Shown here: piece after piece, positions 1 through 6,067 of the stretch
Layout of the letters: each line of letters begins with the position of its first letter
Numbering within the stretch: the first letter of the stretch is position 1
From: a virus
Virus record (IMG/VR): IMGVR_UViG_3300009509_000046
Location: 1-52,133 of that record
Length of the DNA stretch: 52,133 nucleotides
Strand: one strand, 5' to 3'
Program-made: the position numbers and the translations under genes
The notes under the pieces: model-generated
What the model was told of the DNA's origin: nothing
The model's database searches: none
Seen by the model: only the letters and a program-made list of their open reading frames with translations

Positions 1-369
1 GCATTATCGGACCTTATGCCTGCCCACCTTATAAACGTTATTCGCGTTTTGCAGGGACGTCCGATAAACGGTCCGAAAGTTTCACGTTTTGCCCAAAACC
101 TACTCGGAAATTTATCGGACGTTACGGTCGATGTTTGGATATGTAAAGCTTTCGGTATAGACCATAAAAGCTTGACAAAACGTCTATATGAGCGTATCGA
201 AAAGAAAATACAAAAGCTTGCGAAACAAGCTGGATATCGTCCGGCAGAATATCAAGCTATCATGTGGTATGCCGTCCGGCGGTTGTCCGGCAAAAAGCCG
301 AAAAGCTTTGTTTCGGTATATCGCTCGATATTTTGTGAAACTCCGTGTTTTGAATTTATGAAAGAATAA
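1..369 (+). CDS. Conserved phage hypothetical protein, probably 5'-truncated
   Basis: The frame is open to the left edge; the first ATG inside is at 16 but has no Shine-Dalgarno, so the true start is probably upstream of the window. The visible 117+ residues contain the stretch GPKVSRFAQNLLGN followed by VTVDVWICKAFGI, a pattern (G-KV-F--NL-G, then VTVD-W) that I recall from a widespread phage family of unknown function. A helical YRPAEYQAIMWYAV segment follows. Three copies of the GTCCGATAA repeat lie within it and read as LSD, RPIN and LSD. Family assignment is from memory of the pattern; function is unknown. Confidence 0.6.
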   Translation, partial: ALSDLMPAHLINVIRVLQGRPINGPKVSRFAQNLLGNLSDVTVDVWICKAFGIDHKSLTKRLYERIEKKIQKLAKQAGYRPAEYQAIMWYAVRRLSGKKPKSFVSVYRSIFCETPCFEFMKE

Positions 370-416
370 GTTAAATAAATAACAAACAAGTTTTTTTGGT
401 GTTTGGTGATTTTTCG

Positions 417-445
417 TTTTGCTTTTCTCTTTTATATGTTATACT
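417..445 (+). promoter_or_regulatory. Weak candidate promoter before the small-gene cluster
   Basis: A TATACT hexamer (440-445) lies in an AT-rich 120-bp gap upstream of the genes at 491, 657 and 776. The -35 at 17 bp (TTTTGC, 417-422) is poor. The -10 matches several other promoters in the window, so I list it with low confidence. Confidence 0.35.
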
Positions 446-490
446 ATATATAGAGGAAACGAAAACAGGGACAAAGTTAAGGGGACAAAA

Positions 491-646
491 ATGAACAAGA
501 GAATTTTGACATCAAGCGTAATTATCGTTATCGTTTTTGTTTGGACGTGCATTTTAGGTGTTAAGGCCTGCACGTTTGCAAGCAAAACAGCAAAAGCCGA
601 ACAGGATAGAATAAACGCCGCTTTTTCAATACTACAAGACAGATAG
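491..646 (+). CDS. Small membrane or exported protein, 51 aa
   Basis: Starts at ATG 491 after AAGGGGACAAAA, a strong Shine-Dalgarno. The N-terminus is MNKR followed by a hydrophobic stretch of about 20 residues (roughly residues 8-27, rich in I, V, L), then a short charged tail with KAEQDR. This is either a signal-anchor or a signal peptide. It belongs to a run of three small genes that share the GGGGACAAA leader. No family recognised. Confidence 0.65.
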   Translation: MNKRILTSSVIIVIVFVWTCILGVKACTFASKTAKAEQDRINAAFSILQDR

Positions 647-656
647 GGGACAAATT

Positions 657-767
657 ATGTTAAAAGTTGTGTATCATTCTTTTGAATGGACCGTGCTTGT
701 CGATAATGGATATATGACACTACACGTAAACGAGAATGGAATCGCTACAATGTTAAAAGTTTATTAG
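657..767 (+). CDS. Very small hypothetical protein, 36 aa
   Basis: ATG 657 is preceded by AGGGGACAAATT, the same leader used by the genes at 491 and 776, and the frame runs to TAG at 765-767. The product begins MLKVVYHSFEWTVLVDNGYM and ends in LKVY. It sits tightly between two genes with 9-10 bp gaps, and the shared ribosome binding site is the main reason to call it. Function unknown. Confidence 0.55.
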   Translation: MLKVVYHSFEWTVLVDNGYMTLHVNENGIATMLKVY

Positions 768-775
768 GGGACAAA

Positions 776-1270
776 ATGAATAATGTAGATCACGACAAAA
801 AGCTTTTTACATCGGATTCGTACGGCAATCTGTGTCCTGCGTCCGATAAGACGTATAAAGGATTCAAAATTGATATCGGACTTTCACATGTGAAAGTCTG
901 GGACAAATCCGATAACTTCGTCAGTGAATATCCTGATGAAAAATCGGCCAAACAAGCAATTGACGGTATGACAAAATCAATGCAATGGAAAATAATACAA
1001 ACGTCCGATAACGAAATTGAATGGCAAAAAGACGATTCTGGAATTTATAGTCTGATAACCTGGAATCCGTCCGATAACGTCAGATGCGATTTAATGTCCG
1101 ATAACCACGAGCCGATAGTGACGTTTGTCGGAAAGTCCGATAACGTCCGCAAGGCAATTTGCAAGTTTTGTTCCGATAACCAGATTCACTTATCGGACCA
1201 ACACGCAAGTTATATCGGACGTGAATTGACAAGAGCCGAATTCGAGACAACGTCCTATAACCAGGACTAA
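776..1270 (+). CDS. Hypothetical protein riddled with repeat-encoded SDN tripeptides
   Basis: ATG 776 follows TTAGGGGACAAA. The 164-residue product contains seven forward copies of the GTCCGATAA repeat, all in the frame that reads SDN or SDK, the frame that avoids the stop carried by the repeat. One reverse copy reads LSD. Residues roughly 25-65 and 70-105 look like two related blocks (KGFKIDIG...VKVWDKSDN and MQWKIIQTSDN), perhaps a small beta-rich fold. The C-terminus has no recognisable motif. It may be a real gene colonised by repeats, or an open frame partly produced by them; the leader favours a real gene. Confidence 0.6.
   Translation: MNNVDHDKKLFTSDSYGNLCPASDKTYKGFKIDIGLSHVKVWDKSDNFVSEYPDEKSAKQAIDGMTKSMQWKIIQTSDNEIEWQKDDSGIYSLITWNPSDNVRCDLMSDNHEPIVTFVGKSDNVRKAICKFCSDNQIHLSDQHASYIGRELTRAEFETTSYNQD
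879..898. other. 20-bp perfect palindrome inside the SDN-rich gene
   Basis: Positions 879-898 read GACTTTCACA and then its exact reverse complement TGTGAAAGTC, with no loop. It lies in the coding region, 30 bp downstream of one array motif. It could be a dimeric regulator site or a hairpin; no partner protein is identified. Confidence 0.6.
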
Positions 1271-1786
1271 TCACTTCGTCCGATAACCCGGTCGGACTTT
1301 CATTTCCCAAAGGCCGATAATGTTATGGGCATTATCGGTCCTTCCTTTTGTCCGGCTCCAAACATTATCGGACCTGGACCTCAGCTTAGCATTATCGGAC
1401 CTTCGAGCTGGCCGGAATTTATTATCGGACCCGCCGATTTTGACGTCCGATAACCTACGTCCGATAATTGGCGTTATGTGTCACTCAGTTATCGGACCTG
1501 CTCAAGTCCGATAATATCGACGTCCGATAACCTACGTCCGATAACGTGCTACCAAAACGTCCGATAATATCATGCAATAGATCGCAGAAAAGCCGACCAA
1601 CGTCCGATAATCATTTGCAAAGGGGCCTTTCCCCCAAGACATTATCGGACCGGCCAACGGCCCACCCCCGAAATGTCACTCTGCGGCTGCTTTATAATTT
1701 TAAAAATAGGCCCATCCCCAAAATAATCATCTAACAAATTCAAAAGTTGCATTTTTAAAAAACTGAAAATAAAAAGCAAAATTCCC
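1271..1786. other. Non-coding repeat cluster and AT-rich stretch: candidate origin or binding array
   Basis: No convincing gene is present. 1279-1649 carries 14 exact GTCCGATAA copies in about 370 bp (8 forward, 5 reverse, plus the forward copy at 1279). From about 1690 to 1786 the sequence becomes strongly AT-rich with runs of A and T. Clustered short repeats beside an AT-rich segment resemble iteron-type origins and partition sites, but nothing here proves origin function. Short open frames in this stretch have no ribosome sites and are made largely of repeat sequence. Confidence 0.45.
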
Positions 1787-1815
1787 TTGACCGGCGTCAA
1801 AGAATATGCTATACT
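1787..1815 (+). promoter_or_regulatory. Sigma70-type promoter
   Basis: TTGACC (1787-1792), 17-bp spacer, TATACT (1810-1815). Transcription would start near 1822, just before the AGAAAGG ribosome site of the gene at 1835. It would drive the early-type operon that follows. Confidence 0.8.
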
Positions 1816-1834
1816 TTACACAGAAAGGTATGAT

Positions 1835-2065
1835 ATGATAGTTAAGATACAAGATGACAATCAACAGGACAAACACATCATTGAGGCCGCGAGTATCCGG
1901 TGGAATTACAACTCTTTGAGCGATGGTTTCATTATCATTGAATTGTATGACTCACCCCACGTATTATCAAAGCAAGTTAGTGTCCGCCACGGCGACCGGG
2001 TCTTCATAATGAATGACCAGGGCAAAACGGTGGACTCCAAAAGAATCATTATAAATGAGGAGTAA
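1835..2065 (+). CDS. Hypothetical protein, 76 aa
   Basis: First gene behind the 1787 promoter. ATG 1835 is preceded by AGAAAGGTATGAT; the longer frame from 1787 overlaps the promoter and is rejected. The product starts MIVKIQDDNQQDKHIIEAAS and alternates short hydrophobic and charged segments typical of a small beta-sandwich. It contains one LSD but no exact repeat copy. Six bases separate it from the next gene. No family recognised. Confidence 0.7.
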   Translation: MIVKIQDDNQQDKHIIEAASIRWNYNSLSDGFIIIELYDSPHVLSKQVSVRHGDRVFIMNDQGKTVDSKRIIINEE

Positions 2066-2070
2066 GACAA

Positions 2071-2640
2071 ATGAACCAAATCATGTCAATTGCAGTTGAT
2101 GTCCATAATGCAACCGCAGCATTGTACCTGGATGCACGTGATCTGAACCGCGTTCATGTAGATATCAGCGACTGTCTCGCCCAGGCAACCTACTGCGGAC
2201 GCAAAGAGGAATTCTCGGTCGAGAAGTTTCGATCAAAGATGTTGCTCGTGGCCGCGTACTGCTTGCTCGCCTCTGGAGACGATATCGATGTGGTGCTGCA
2301 AGAACGTCTCCGTCAAGACAAGATCTGGGGCGATGACTTCGACCGTATGAACACCGCGAACGATTGGCACGCCTATATCTCGCACTATTTGGCGAAGGCA
2401 TTGAGACCAAATCAAAATTATGCCGAGAACATGGTCAAGGCTTCCGGCATTGCCCAGGCTGCGATCCTTATGGTGGATCGTTACGGTGCTCCGGCCCCGC
2501 GTCACTATGAGAACCTTCCTGGTGCAGGAGCGACCTGCGAGAAGTGCGGCAGCCCCGAAGGAAAGAACCACGTATGCTGTTCGGCATGTCACTGTATCCA
2601 TCCAGAAGGAACAATTTGTCCACCGCACGAGGTTCGTTAA
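2071..2640 (+). CDS. Phage hypothetical protein with ERxRQDxxWG helical domain and C-terminal zinc ribbon
   Basis: ATG 2071 follows a GAGGAG Shine-Dalgarno. In the middle (about residues 78-130) the protein carries QERLRQDKIWGDDFDRMNT, then NDWHAYISHYLAKAL and a helix ending GIAQAAILMVDRYG. This arrangement recurs in many phage proteins of unknown role. The last 40 residues hold CEKCGS, CCSAC and GTICPP, a likely zinc ribbon. The stop overlaps the next start (TAATG). A DNA- or protein-binding role is possible but not shown. Confidence 0.75.
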   Translation: MNQIMSIAVDVHNATAALYLDARDLNRVHVDISDCLAQATYCGRKEEFSVEKFRSKMLLVAAYCLLASGDDIDVVLQERLRQDKIWGDDFDRMNTANDWHAYISHYLAKALRPNQNYAENMVKASGIAQAAILMVDRYGAPAPRHYENLPGAGATCEKCGSPEGKNHVCCSACHCIHPEGTICPPHEVR

Positions 2641-2828
2641 TGCAACTATACACAGCGAAAGTCAAGAATGGAAGGGAAGTCATCGGCCAACACATAAACC
2701 TGAATGGGGTCGACTACATCGTGTCTGATACCACATTGTCTTCAACGAACATTACCGGCATGATCCGAATATGGGGAGCATACGAGATCGAACCCGAAAC
2801 ACTGAGGAGAATTGATGATAAATGTTGA
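2640..2828 (+). CDS. Hypothetical protein, 62 aa
   Basis: Start ATG 2640 overlaps the previous TAA, suggesting translational coupling. The product begins MQLYTAKVKNGREVIGQHIN and ends with RRIDDKC. It contains a short beta-like core (GVDYIVSDTTLSS). The stop overlaps the start of the deaminase gene by 14 bases. No motif identifies a function. Confidence 0.65.
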   Translation: MQLYTAKVKNGREVIGQHINLNGVDYIVSDTTLSSTNITGMIRIWGAYEIEPETLRRIDDKC

Positions 2829-3309
2829 CGCTATCAAATTTGTTGAAGCCGCTAAAGAAGCTGGTACGATTCCGAACGAGACCCAAGACATCCAAGACCC
2901 ATTGTATCGAGCCGAGTGTCTCACAGAAGCAATCTTGGCGGCTCAGCTCGCCTACTGTCCCTATAGCAAGTTTCATGTGGGTGCAGCGGTCATAACGAAC
3001 ATGGGACAGATCCACGCAGGCTGCAATGTAGAGAACGCGGCCTACGGCAGTACGATCTGTGCAGAGCGAAACGCGATCACGACGATGATTGCTCAGAACG
3101 GTCCGGCCACAAAGATACAGGAAGTGACAATCTGGTGCCAGACGACTGTGCCGGTCCCGCCGTGCGGTGCCTGCCGCCAAGTAATCCGCGAATTTGCGGA
3201 GAACCTGCAAATCAGAATCTGGAGTTACTGTGCCGACCCGACAGTGAAACCTTTGGGCCTAAGACTCGATGAGCTACTGCCCTTCTCGTTTGGGCCGGAG
3301 AATCTTTGA
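2815..3309 (+). CDS. cdd: Cytidine/deoxycytidine deaminase
   Basis: ATG 2815 has GAGGAG six bases upstream, so I prefer it to the TTG at 2812. The 164-residue product has the zinc-binding and catalytic signature of cytidine deaminases: NVENAAYGSTICAERNAI (the C-A-E with catalytic Glu) and PPCGACRQVIREF (the second zinc motif, P-C--C). The substrate-binding FHVGAAV and GC-VENA segments are also present. Such enzymes convert (deoxy)cytidine to (deoxy)uridine for pyrimidine salvage. An N-terminal extension of about 45 residues precedes the core compared with short tetrameric bacterial enzymes. The start overlaps the previous gene. Confidence 0.93.
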   Translation: MINVDAIKFVEAAKEAGTIPNETQDIQDPLYRAECLTEAILAAQLAYCPYSKFHVGAAVITNMGQIHAGCNVENAAYGSTICAERNAITTMIAQNGPATKIQEVTIWCQTTVPVPPCGACRQVIREFAENLQIRIWSYCADPTVKPLGLRLDELLPFSFGPENL

Positions 3310-3342
3310 CAAGTATCATACATGCAACACTGAGGAAAACTT

Positions 3343-3567
3343 ATGGATATAACTGTAATTGTGAACAATTTGAAAAAGGCTCTTAAAAATACGAAGATGC
3401 CTGAGAATGTCACTGTCTCCAAAGCATTTGAGTTGATTGAGCAGCATATCGACTCATTTTGCACGGCCTGCAAAGGCACAGGTAAAGTAAGAGTGTGGAT
3501 TGCTCAAGACGAGCTTGGGCCATCTGAGTCCTGTAAGAAGTGCAAAGGCACTGGTCGGAGAACCTGA
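3343..3567 (+). CDS. Small protein with DnaJ-like CxxCxGxG zinc finger
   Basis: ATG 3343 is preceded by TGAGGAAAACTT. The 74-residue protein has a helical N-terminal half (KKALKNTKMPENVTVSKAFE) and a C-terminal half with CTACKGTGKV and CKKCKGTGRR. These are two CxxCxGxG units, as in half of a DnaJ cysteine-rich domain, likely holding one zinc ion. Phage proteins of this kind are common; partners are unknown. Confidence 0.75.
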   Translation: MDITVIVNNLKKALKNTKMPENVTVSKAFELIEQHIDSFCTACKGTGKVRVWIAQDELGPSESCKKCKGTGRRT

Positions 3568-3568
3568 T

Positions 3569-3736
3569 ATGATGAATTATTTGGCATTTGCAGCGTTATG
3601 TTGTATTGTCATGTGGTCTAATGTCTGGGGCTACCGACGATGGTGTGGGGGTAAATGGATTCAGGCGATGATATTTGCGTTCATTGGAGCATACGCGATT
3701 TGTTGTATAGCACTTAAATTGCAGGAGTGGCTGTGA
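3569..3736 (+). CDS. Small membrane protein, 55 aa
   Basis: ATG 3569 lies one base after the previous stop. Two hydrophobic segments (about residues 3-19 and 31-50) flank a short basic loop (YRRWCGGKW), predicting a two-helix hairpin in the membrane with the loop in the cytoplasm. The 3' end overlaps the HD-domain gene. No recognised family; a role in host takeover or lysis cannot be judged. Confidence 0.6.
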   Translation: MMNYLAFAALCCIVMWSNVWGYRRWCGGKWIQAMIFAFIGAYAICCIALKLQEWL

Positions 3737-4350
3737 AACCTACAGCGTCGAACGTATTCGCAAAAGAGCTTGATTATTTCACGCTACACCATGTGAGAGA
3801 GTTTGTGCTACATGTCTTCGGTGAAATGTGCCCGCAATACTTCTGGTATATCCGAGCCAGCCAACGCGGTCATCACCACCCGCTGATGCGGACCTATGGT
3901 GGTTTGGTGCATCATGTCAAGTTGGCTTTTCGATTTGCGAATTCCTTCACGGAGATGCACCCGCACGCGACGATGAACGAGCGGACCTACAATCAGATAC
4001 TCGCGGCAGTGCTGCTGCACGACATGATGAAGCGTGGAGCTGAGAGAGATGAGCTGGTGACATTTGGCAATCATAAAATCGCCGCCAGGAGTCACGGTCG
4101 ATACTGTGCCGATGAAATCAAGACGCACATATTCGACGGCAAGATTGAAATAGAATGGCTTCCGATTGTTGAAGCTGTCCGGCTGCACATGGGACGCTGG
4201 ACCCATGAGGTCACTGATGACGAGCTGTTGCTTTTGCAAAACGATCCAGTCGTTTGGTATACTCATTTGGCCGACTACGCCGCGAGCCGCAGCCTGCACA
4301 AGTGGATTGGTGAAAGATACACCGACGAGAGCATGAGGTATTTGAGTTGA
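3733..4350 (+). CDS. HD-domain metal-dependent phosphohydrolase
   Basis: I take GTG 3733, five bases after AGGAG; GTG 3727 is the alternative. The 205-residue protein shows the HD superfamily layout: YGGLVHHVKLAFRFAN (first His), ILAAVLLHDMMKRG (the HD pair), a later GNHKIAARSH histidine and a C-terminal HLADYAASR aspartate. HD proteins hydrolyse phosphomonoesters or nucleotides. Phage HD enzymes include dATP triphosphohydrolases (DatZ-type) and 5'-nucleotidases, but the substrate here is unknown. It lies near a deaminase and upstream of small genes. Confidence 0.8.
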   Translation: MKPTASNVFAKELDYFTLHHVREFVLHVFGEMCPQYFWYIRASQRGHHHPLMRTYGGLVHHVKLAFRFANSFTEMHPHATMNERTYNQILAAVLLHDMMKRGAERDELVTFGNHKIAARSHGRYCADEIKTHIFDGKIEIEWLPIVEAVRLHMGRWTHEVTDDELLLLQNDPVVWYTHLADYAASRSLHKWIGERYTDESMRYLS

Positions 4351-4375
4351 CAAAGCATATCATAAATGATATAAT
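4347..4375 (+). promoter_or_regulatory. Strong sigma70-type promoter
   Basis: TTGACA (4347-4352), 17-bp spacer, TATAAT (4370-4375): a consensus promoter that overlaps the stop codon of the HD gene. A start near 4382 leaves a 26-base leader with GGAG nine bases before ATG 4408. Confidence 0.9.
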
Positions 4376-4407
4376 ACGACTCAGATTAAGAAAAGGAGTC
4401 GTGAAAA

Positions 4408-4542
4408 ATGCCAGTGAGCAGAAGCGGCAAATGCCTATGGATGAAGAGAGCCGGAAAATGGTTCAAATTCAAATGCTACCGAACAGTGAAGGCAGCGAAA
4501 ATAGGTTACGCCCATTACAAGCGGAAATACGTCGGCCACTGA
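4408..4542 (+). CDS. Small strongly basic protein, 44 aa
   Basis: ATG 4408 follows AAAAGGAGTCGTGAAAA and is the first start after the promoter at 4347. The product is rich in K, R, W and Y: MPVSRSGKCLWMKRAGKWFK at the N-terminus and HYKRKYVGH at the end, with few acidic residues. It could bind nucleic acid or a host protein. Its TGA overlaps the ATG of the next gene (TGATG), so the two are likely translationally coupled. Confidence 0.7.
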   Translation: MPVSRSGKCLWMKRAGKWFKFKCYRTVKAAKIGYAHYKRKYVGH

Positions 4543-5042
4543 TGGTTTTTAAGGCTCAAAAGGTTGAGCCTATTTATAAACCTGCGGTCAGAGCGTTGTG
4601 TTGTAAACGATACGCGGGGCATCCTTATGGCTGTCCCAACTTCGGCAAGCGACCAGACTGTCCGCCCGACGCTCCGCTGCTGCCGGAATTCTTCGACACA
4701 ACGCATCCCTTCTGGGCATTGTGGGTTGACTTTGACCTGGAACAGTGGGTCGCTACGATGCAGGCCGGGCACCCAGGGTGGAGCTACGGGCAATGTGCGA
4801 ACCTTAGATACTGGCAACCGAAGGCCAGGAAGTTTCTACGCGAGCACGCCGAGAAGTGGGCTGCAAATTACTCAGCTCGGTGGAAAGACTTAACCTGCGA
4901 ACAAGGCTTTGAGTTGGCAAGCAATCCCGAAGCAATGGGAATTGATGTCACTTCAACAATGAAACGTATCGGAGTGCACCTGGAGTGGCCCCCGAAGAAA
5001 ATCGTCCGAAAGATTTATCTATTAGGAGCACGGAAGAGATGA
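4542..5042 (+). CDS. Cysteine-rich protein of unknown function, 166 aa
   Basis: The frame is open further upstream, but the start coupled to the 44-aa gene (ATG 4542 in TGATG) is much more likely. Near the N-terminus it has CCKRYAGHPYGCPNFGKRPD followed by CPP, a clustered four-cysteine site reminiscent of predicted metal-binding proteins. The rest is rich in W and charged residues (HPFWALWVDFDLEQW, HPGWSYGQC, KARKFLREHAEKWAAN). A perfect hairpin covers codons 4-10. The stop overlaps the next start (ATGA). Confidence 0.7.
   Translation: MVFKAQKVEPIYKPAVRALCCKRYAGHPYGCPNFGKRPDCPPDAPLLPEFFDTTHPFWALWVDFDLEQWVATMQAGHPGWSYGQCANLRYWQPKARKFLREHAEKWAANYSARWKDLTCEQGFELASNPEAMGIDVTSTMKRIGVHLEWPPKKIVRKIYLLGARKR
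4552..4571 (+). other. Hairpin at the start of the cysteine-rich gene
   Basis: Arms AGGCTCAA (4552-4559) and TTGAGCCT (4564-4571) enclose AAGG. It lies 10 bases inside the coding region. It could modulate translation of the coupled gene, or act as a weak terminator/attenuator after the 44-aa gene; the following ATTTAT is not a true U-tract. Confidence 0.5.
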
Positions 5043-5368
5043 AACTACCCGCCTGGACAAAGACAATGCCAAAGAGTGTTATCATCTGCGGTGTTCGCTA
5101 TAAGATAGCTTACAATATGTTAGGTGGAGCTTGTTTCAGTGGGGCTAACTGTAAAATACATGTTGGCTGTGGAGCTGGAAGAGACACTGCGGTCCAGTCA
5201 CTGATACATGAAATTTCAGAAGCTGCTCACATGATATTGTTGACGCGGTTCAACCGTGGCAGTTGGGAGAATGGTGACATGCGGTTCATTATGTCACACG
5301 ATGATTTTGAGCGACACAACAATGAGTTGGTTGCTGCGTTGAAACAGTGTAAGTTGCTTGGGAGATGA
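5039..5368 (+). CDS. Possible HE-type zinc metallopeptidase, 109 aa
   Basis: ATG 5039 overlaps the previous TGA. The central helix reads VQSLIHEISEAAHMILL, with H-E-x-x-E-x-x-H spacing that could ligate zinc; phage SprT- and ImmA-like proteins use similar HE helices. It is preceded by a beta hairpin (ICGVRYKIAYN) and a Cys/Gly stretch (CKIHVGCGAGRDT). The classic HExxH is absent, so peptidase activity is a hypothesis. A C-terminal FERHNNELVAALKQ helix follows. Confidence 0.55.
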   Translation: MKLPAWTKTMPKSVIICGVRYKIAYNMLGGACFSGANCKIHVGCGAGRDTAVQSLIHEISEAAHMILLTRFNRGSWENGDMRFIMSHDDFERHNNELVAALKQCKLLGR

Positions 5369-5369
5369 T

Positions 5370-5774
5370 ATGAAATTAAGTAAAGAAGTCCAAAAGATGA
5401 AGCGTAACAAAAAGCAATTACGCACAAAACAAGTCCAGGCTGGAATGCCTGACGAGCTGGCGATTGAAAACGCAATACGTCGTCGTCACAGCACTGACTT
5501 TCCGAGAGTCATCCGTGAAATGATGACCCGCGTCCAGAACGTCAATCAGGTCTGGGGACAAATCATGCAGGCGATAATGATGTTTGAAGATTTTCGAGTG
5601 ACATACGCACGCGAAGGTCTCAACCTTGTCATTACACTCAGCTACAAGGGTGAAGTTGAGCAGCACACCCTTACACCAGAAGAAGTTGCTGACGCAGCAT
5701 CATACATCGAAGTCGTTGTGATGAATGTGCTGAGAAACTCACAGCTCCTTATTAAAGCGTATAAAGGTCTATGA
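5370..5774 (+). CDS. Hypothetical phage protein, 134 aa
   Basis: ATG 5370 follows GGGAGATGAT and starts one base after the previous stop. The first 50 residues are strongly basic and helical (LSKEVQKMKRNKKQLRTKQV), the remainder amphipathic helix and strand (FEDFRVTYAREGLNLVITL). The stop overlaps the next ATG (ATGA). No family recognised. Confidence 0.65.
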   Translation: MKLSKEVQKMKRNKKQLRTKQVQAGMPDELAIENAIRRRHSTDFPRVIREMMTRVQNVNQVWGQIMQAIMMFEDFRVTYAREGLNLVITLSYKGEVEQHTLTPEEVADAASYIEVVVMNVLRNSQLLIKAYKGL

Positions 5775-6067
5775 GCAAATTCGACTTCCTAACACCTGAG
5801 TTTGTCGCCGCCTGCAATAAGTGCGGCGTGCAATGTCACCTGGACGTCTTCCCGTGGAAGTATCTCGGCTGGTCTGATGAAGACTTCATGGCGGTCGAGC
5901 TGCACTTCACTGACGGCACGGTGATACCAAAGAGTCACCAAGAGAAGCTCCTGAGAGTAGTGCGTGCTCAGGAGCAAGTGCTAAAAGACCGATGGGCATT
6001 CGTGCAAAAGCGTGACACTGTCATGCCGAAACGACCGAAATTTGGAAAACAGTTGGAGATGTTCTGA
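5771..6067 (+). CDS. Hypothetical protein, 98 aa
   Basis: Start coupled to the gene before (ATGA) and end coupled to the one after (TGATG). It contains CNKCGVQCHLDVFPWKYLGW, giving three cysteines and a histidine that could bind metal, then a basic C-terminus (KRDTVMPKRPKFGKQ). It belongs to the six-gene operon behind the 4347 promoter. Function unknown. Confidence 0.65.
   Translation: MSKFDFLTPEFVAACNKCGVQCHLDVFPWKYLGWSDEDFMAVELHFTDGTVIPKSHQEKLLRVVRAQEQVLKDRWAFVQKRDTVMPKRPKFGKQLEMF

Larger units (their letters stand above)
4..1649. repeat. Dense array of a 9-bp repeat, GTCCGATAA / TTATCGGAC
   Basis: The core 8-mer TCCGATAA occurs exactly 24 times in 1.65 kb. Sixteen copies are forward (starts 60, 842, 908, 1004, 1070, 1097, 1136, 1172, 1279, 1446, 1460, 1507, 1523, 1537, 1560, 1603). 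Eight are reversed (starts 4, 112, 1190, 1365, 1392, 1422, 1489, 1642). Nearly all have a G before the core, often CG, and C or T after it. Degenerate copies such as TCTGATAA and ATTATCGGTCC lie between. Only two exact copies were found by eye in the other 50 kb (11116 forward, 33251 reverse). A random 8-mer would be expected about 0.05 times here. Spacing is irregular (14-96 bp), unlike CRISPR or a simple tandem repeat. Confidence 0.93.

Noticed and set aside
1-1700. CRISPR array at the left end
   Set aside because: Repeats are only 9 bp, in both orientations and irregularly spaced, with no cas genes.
1320-1734. Two short open frames in the repeat-rich gap
   Set aside because: They consist mainly of GTCCGATAA repeat copies, lack ribosome sites and have no protein-like composition.
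2165-3210. Long reverse-strand and alternate-frame ORFs opposite the small early genes
   Set aside because: They are shadows of the coupled forward genes; no reverse promoter or ribosome site was seen.
4347-4541. N-terminal extension of the cysteine-rich gene
   Set aside because: It starts within the -35 of the promoter and overlaps a better supported 44-aa gene; ATG 4542 is coupled to that gene.
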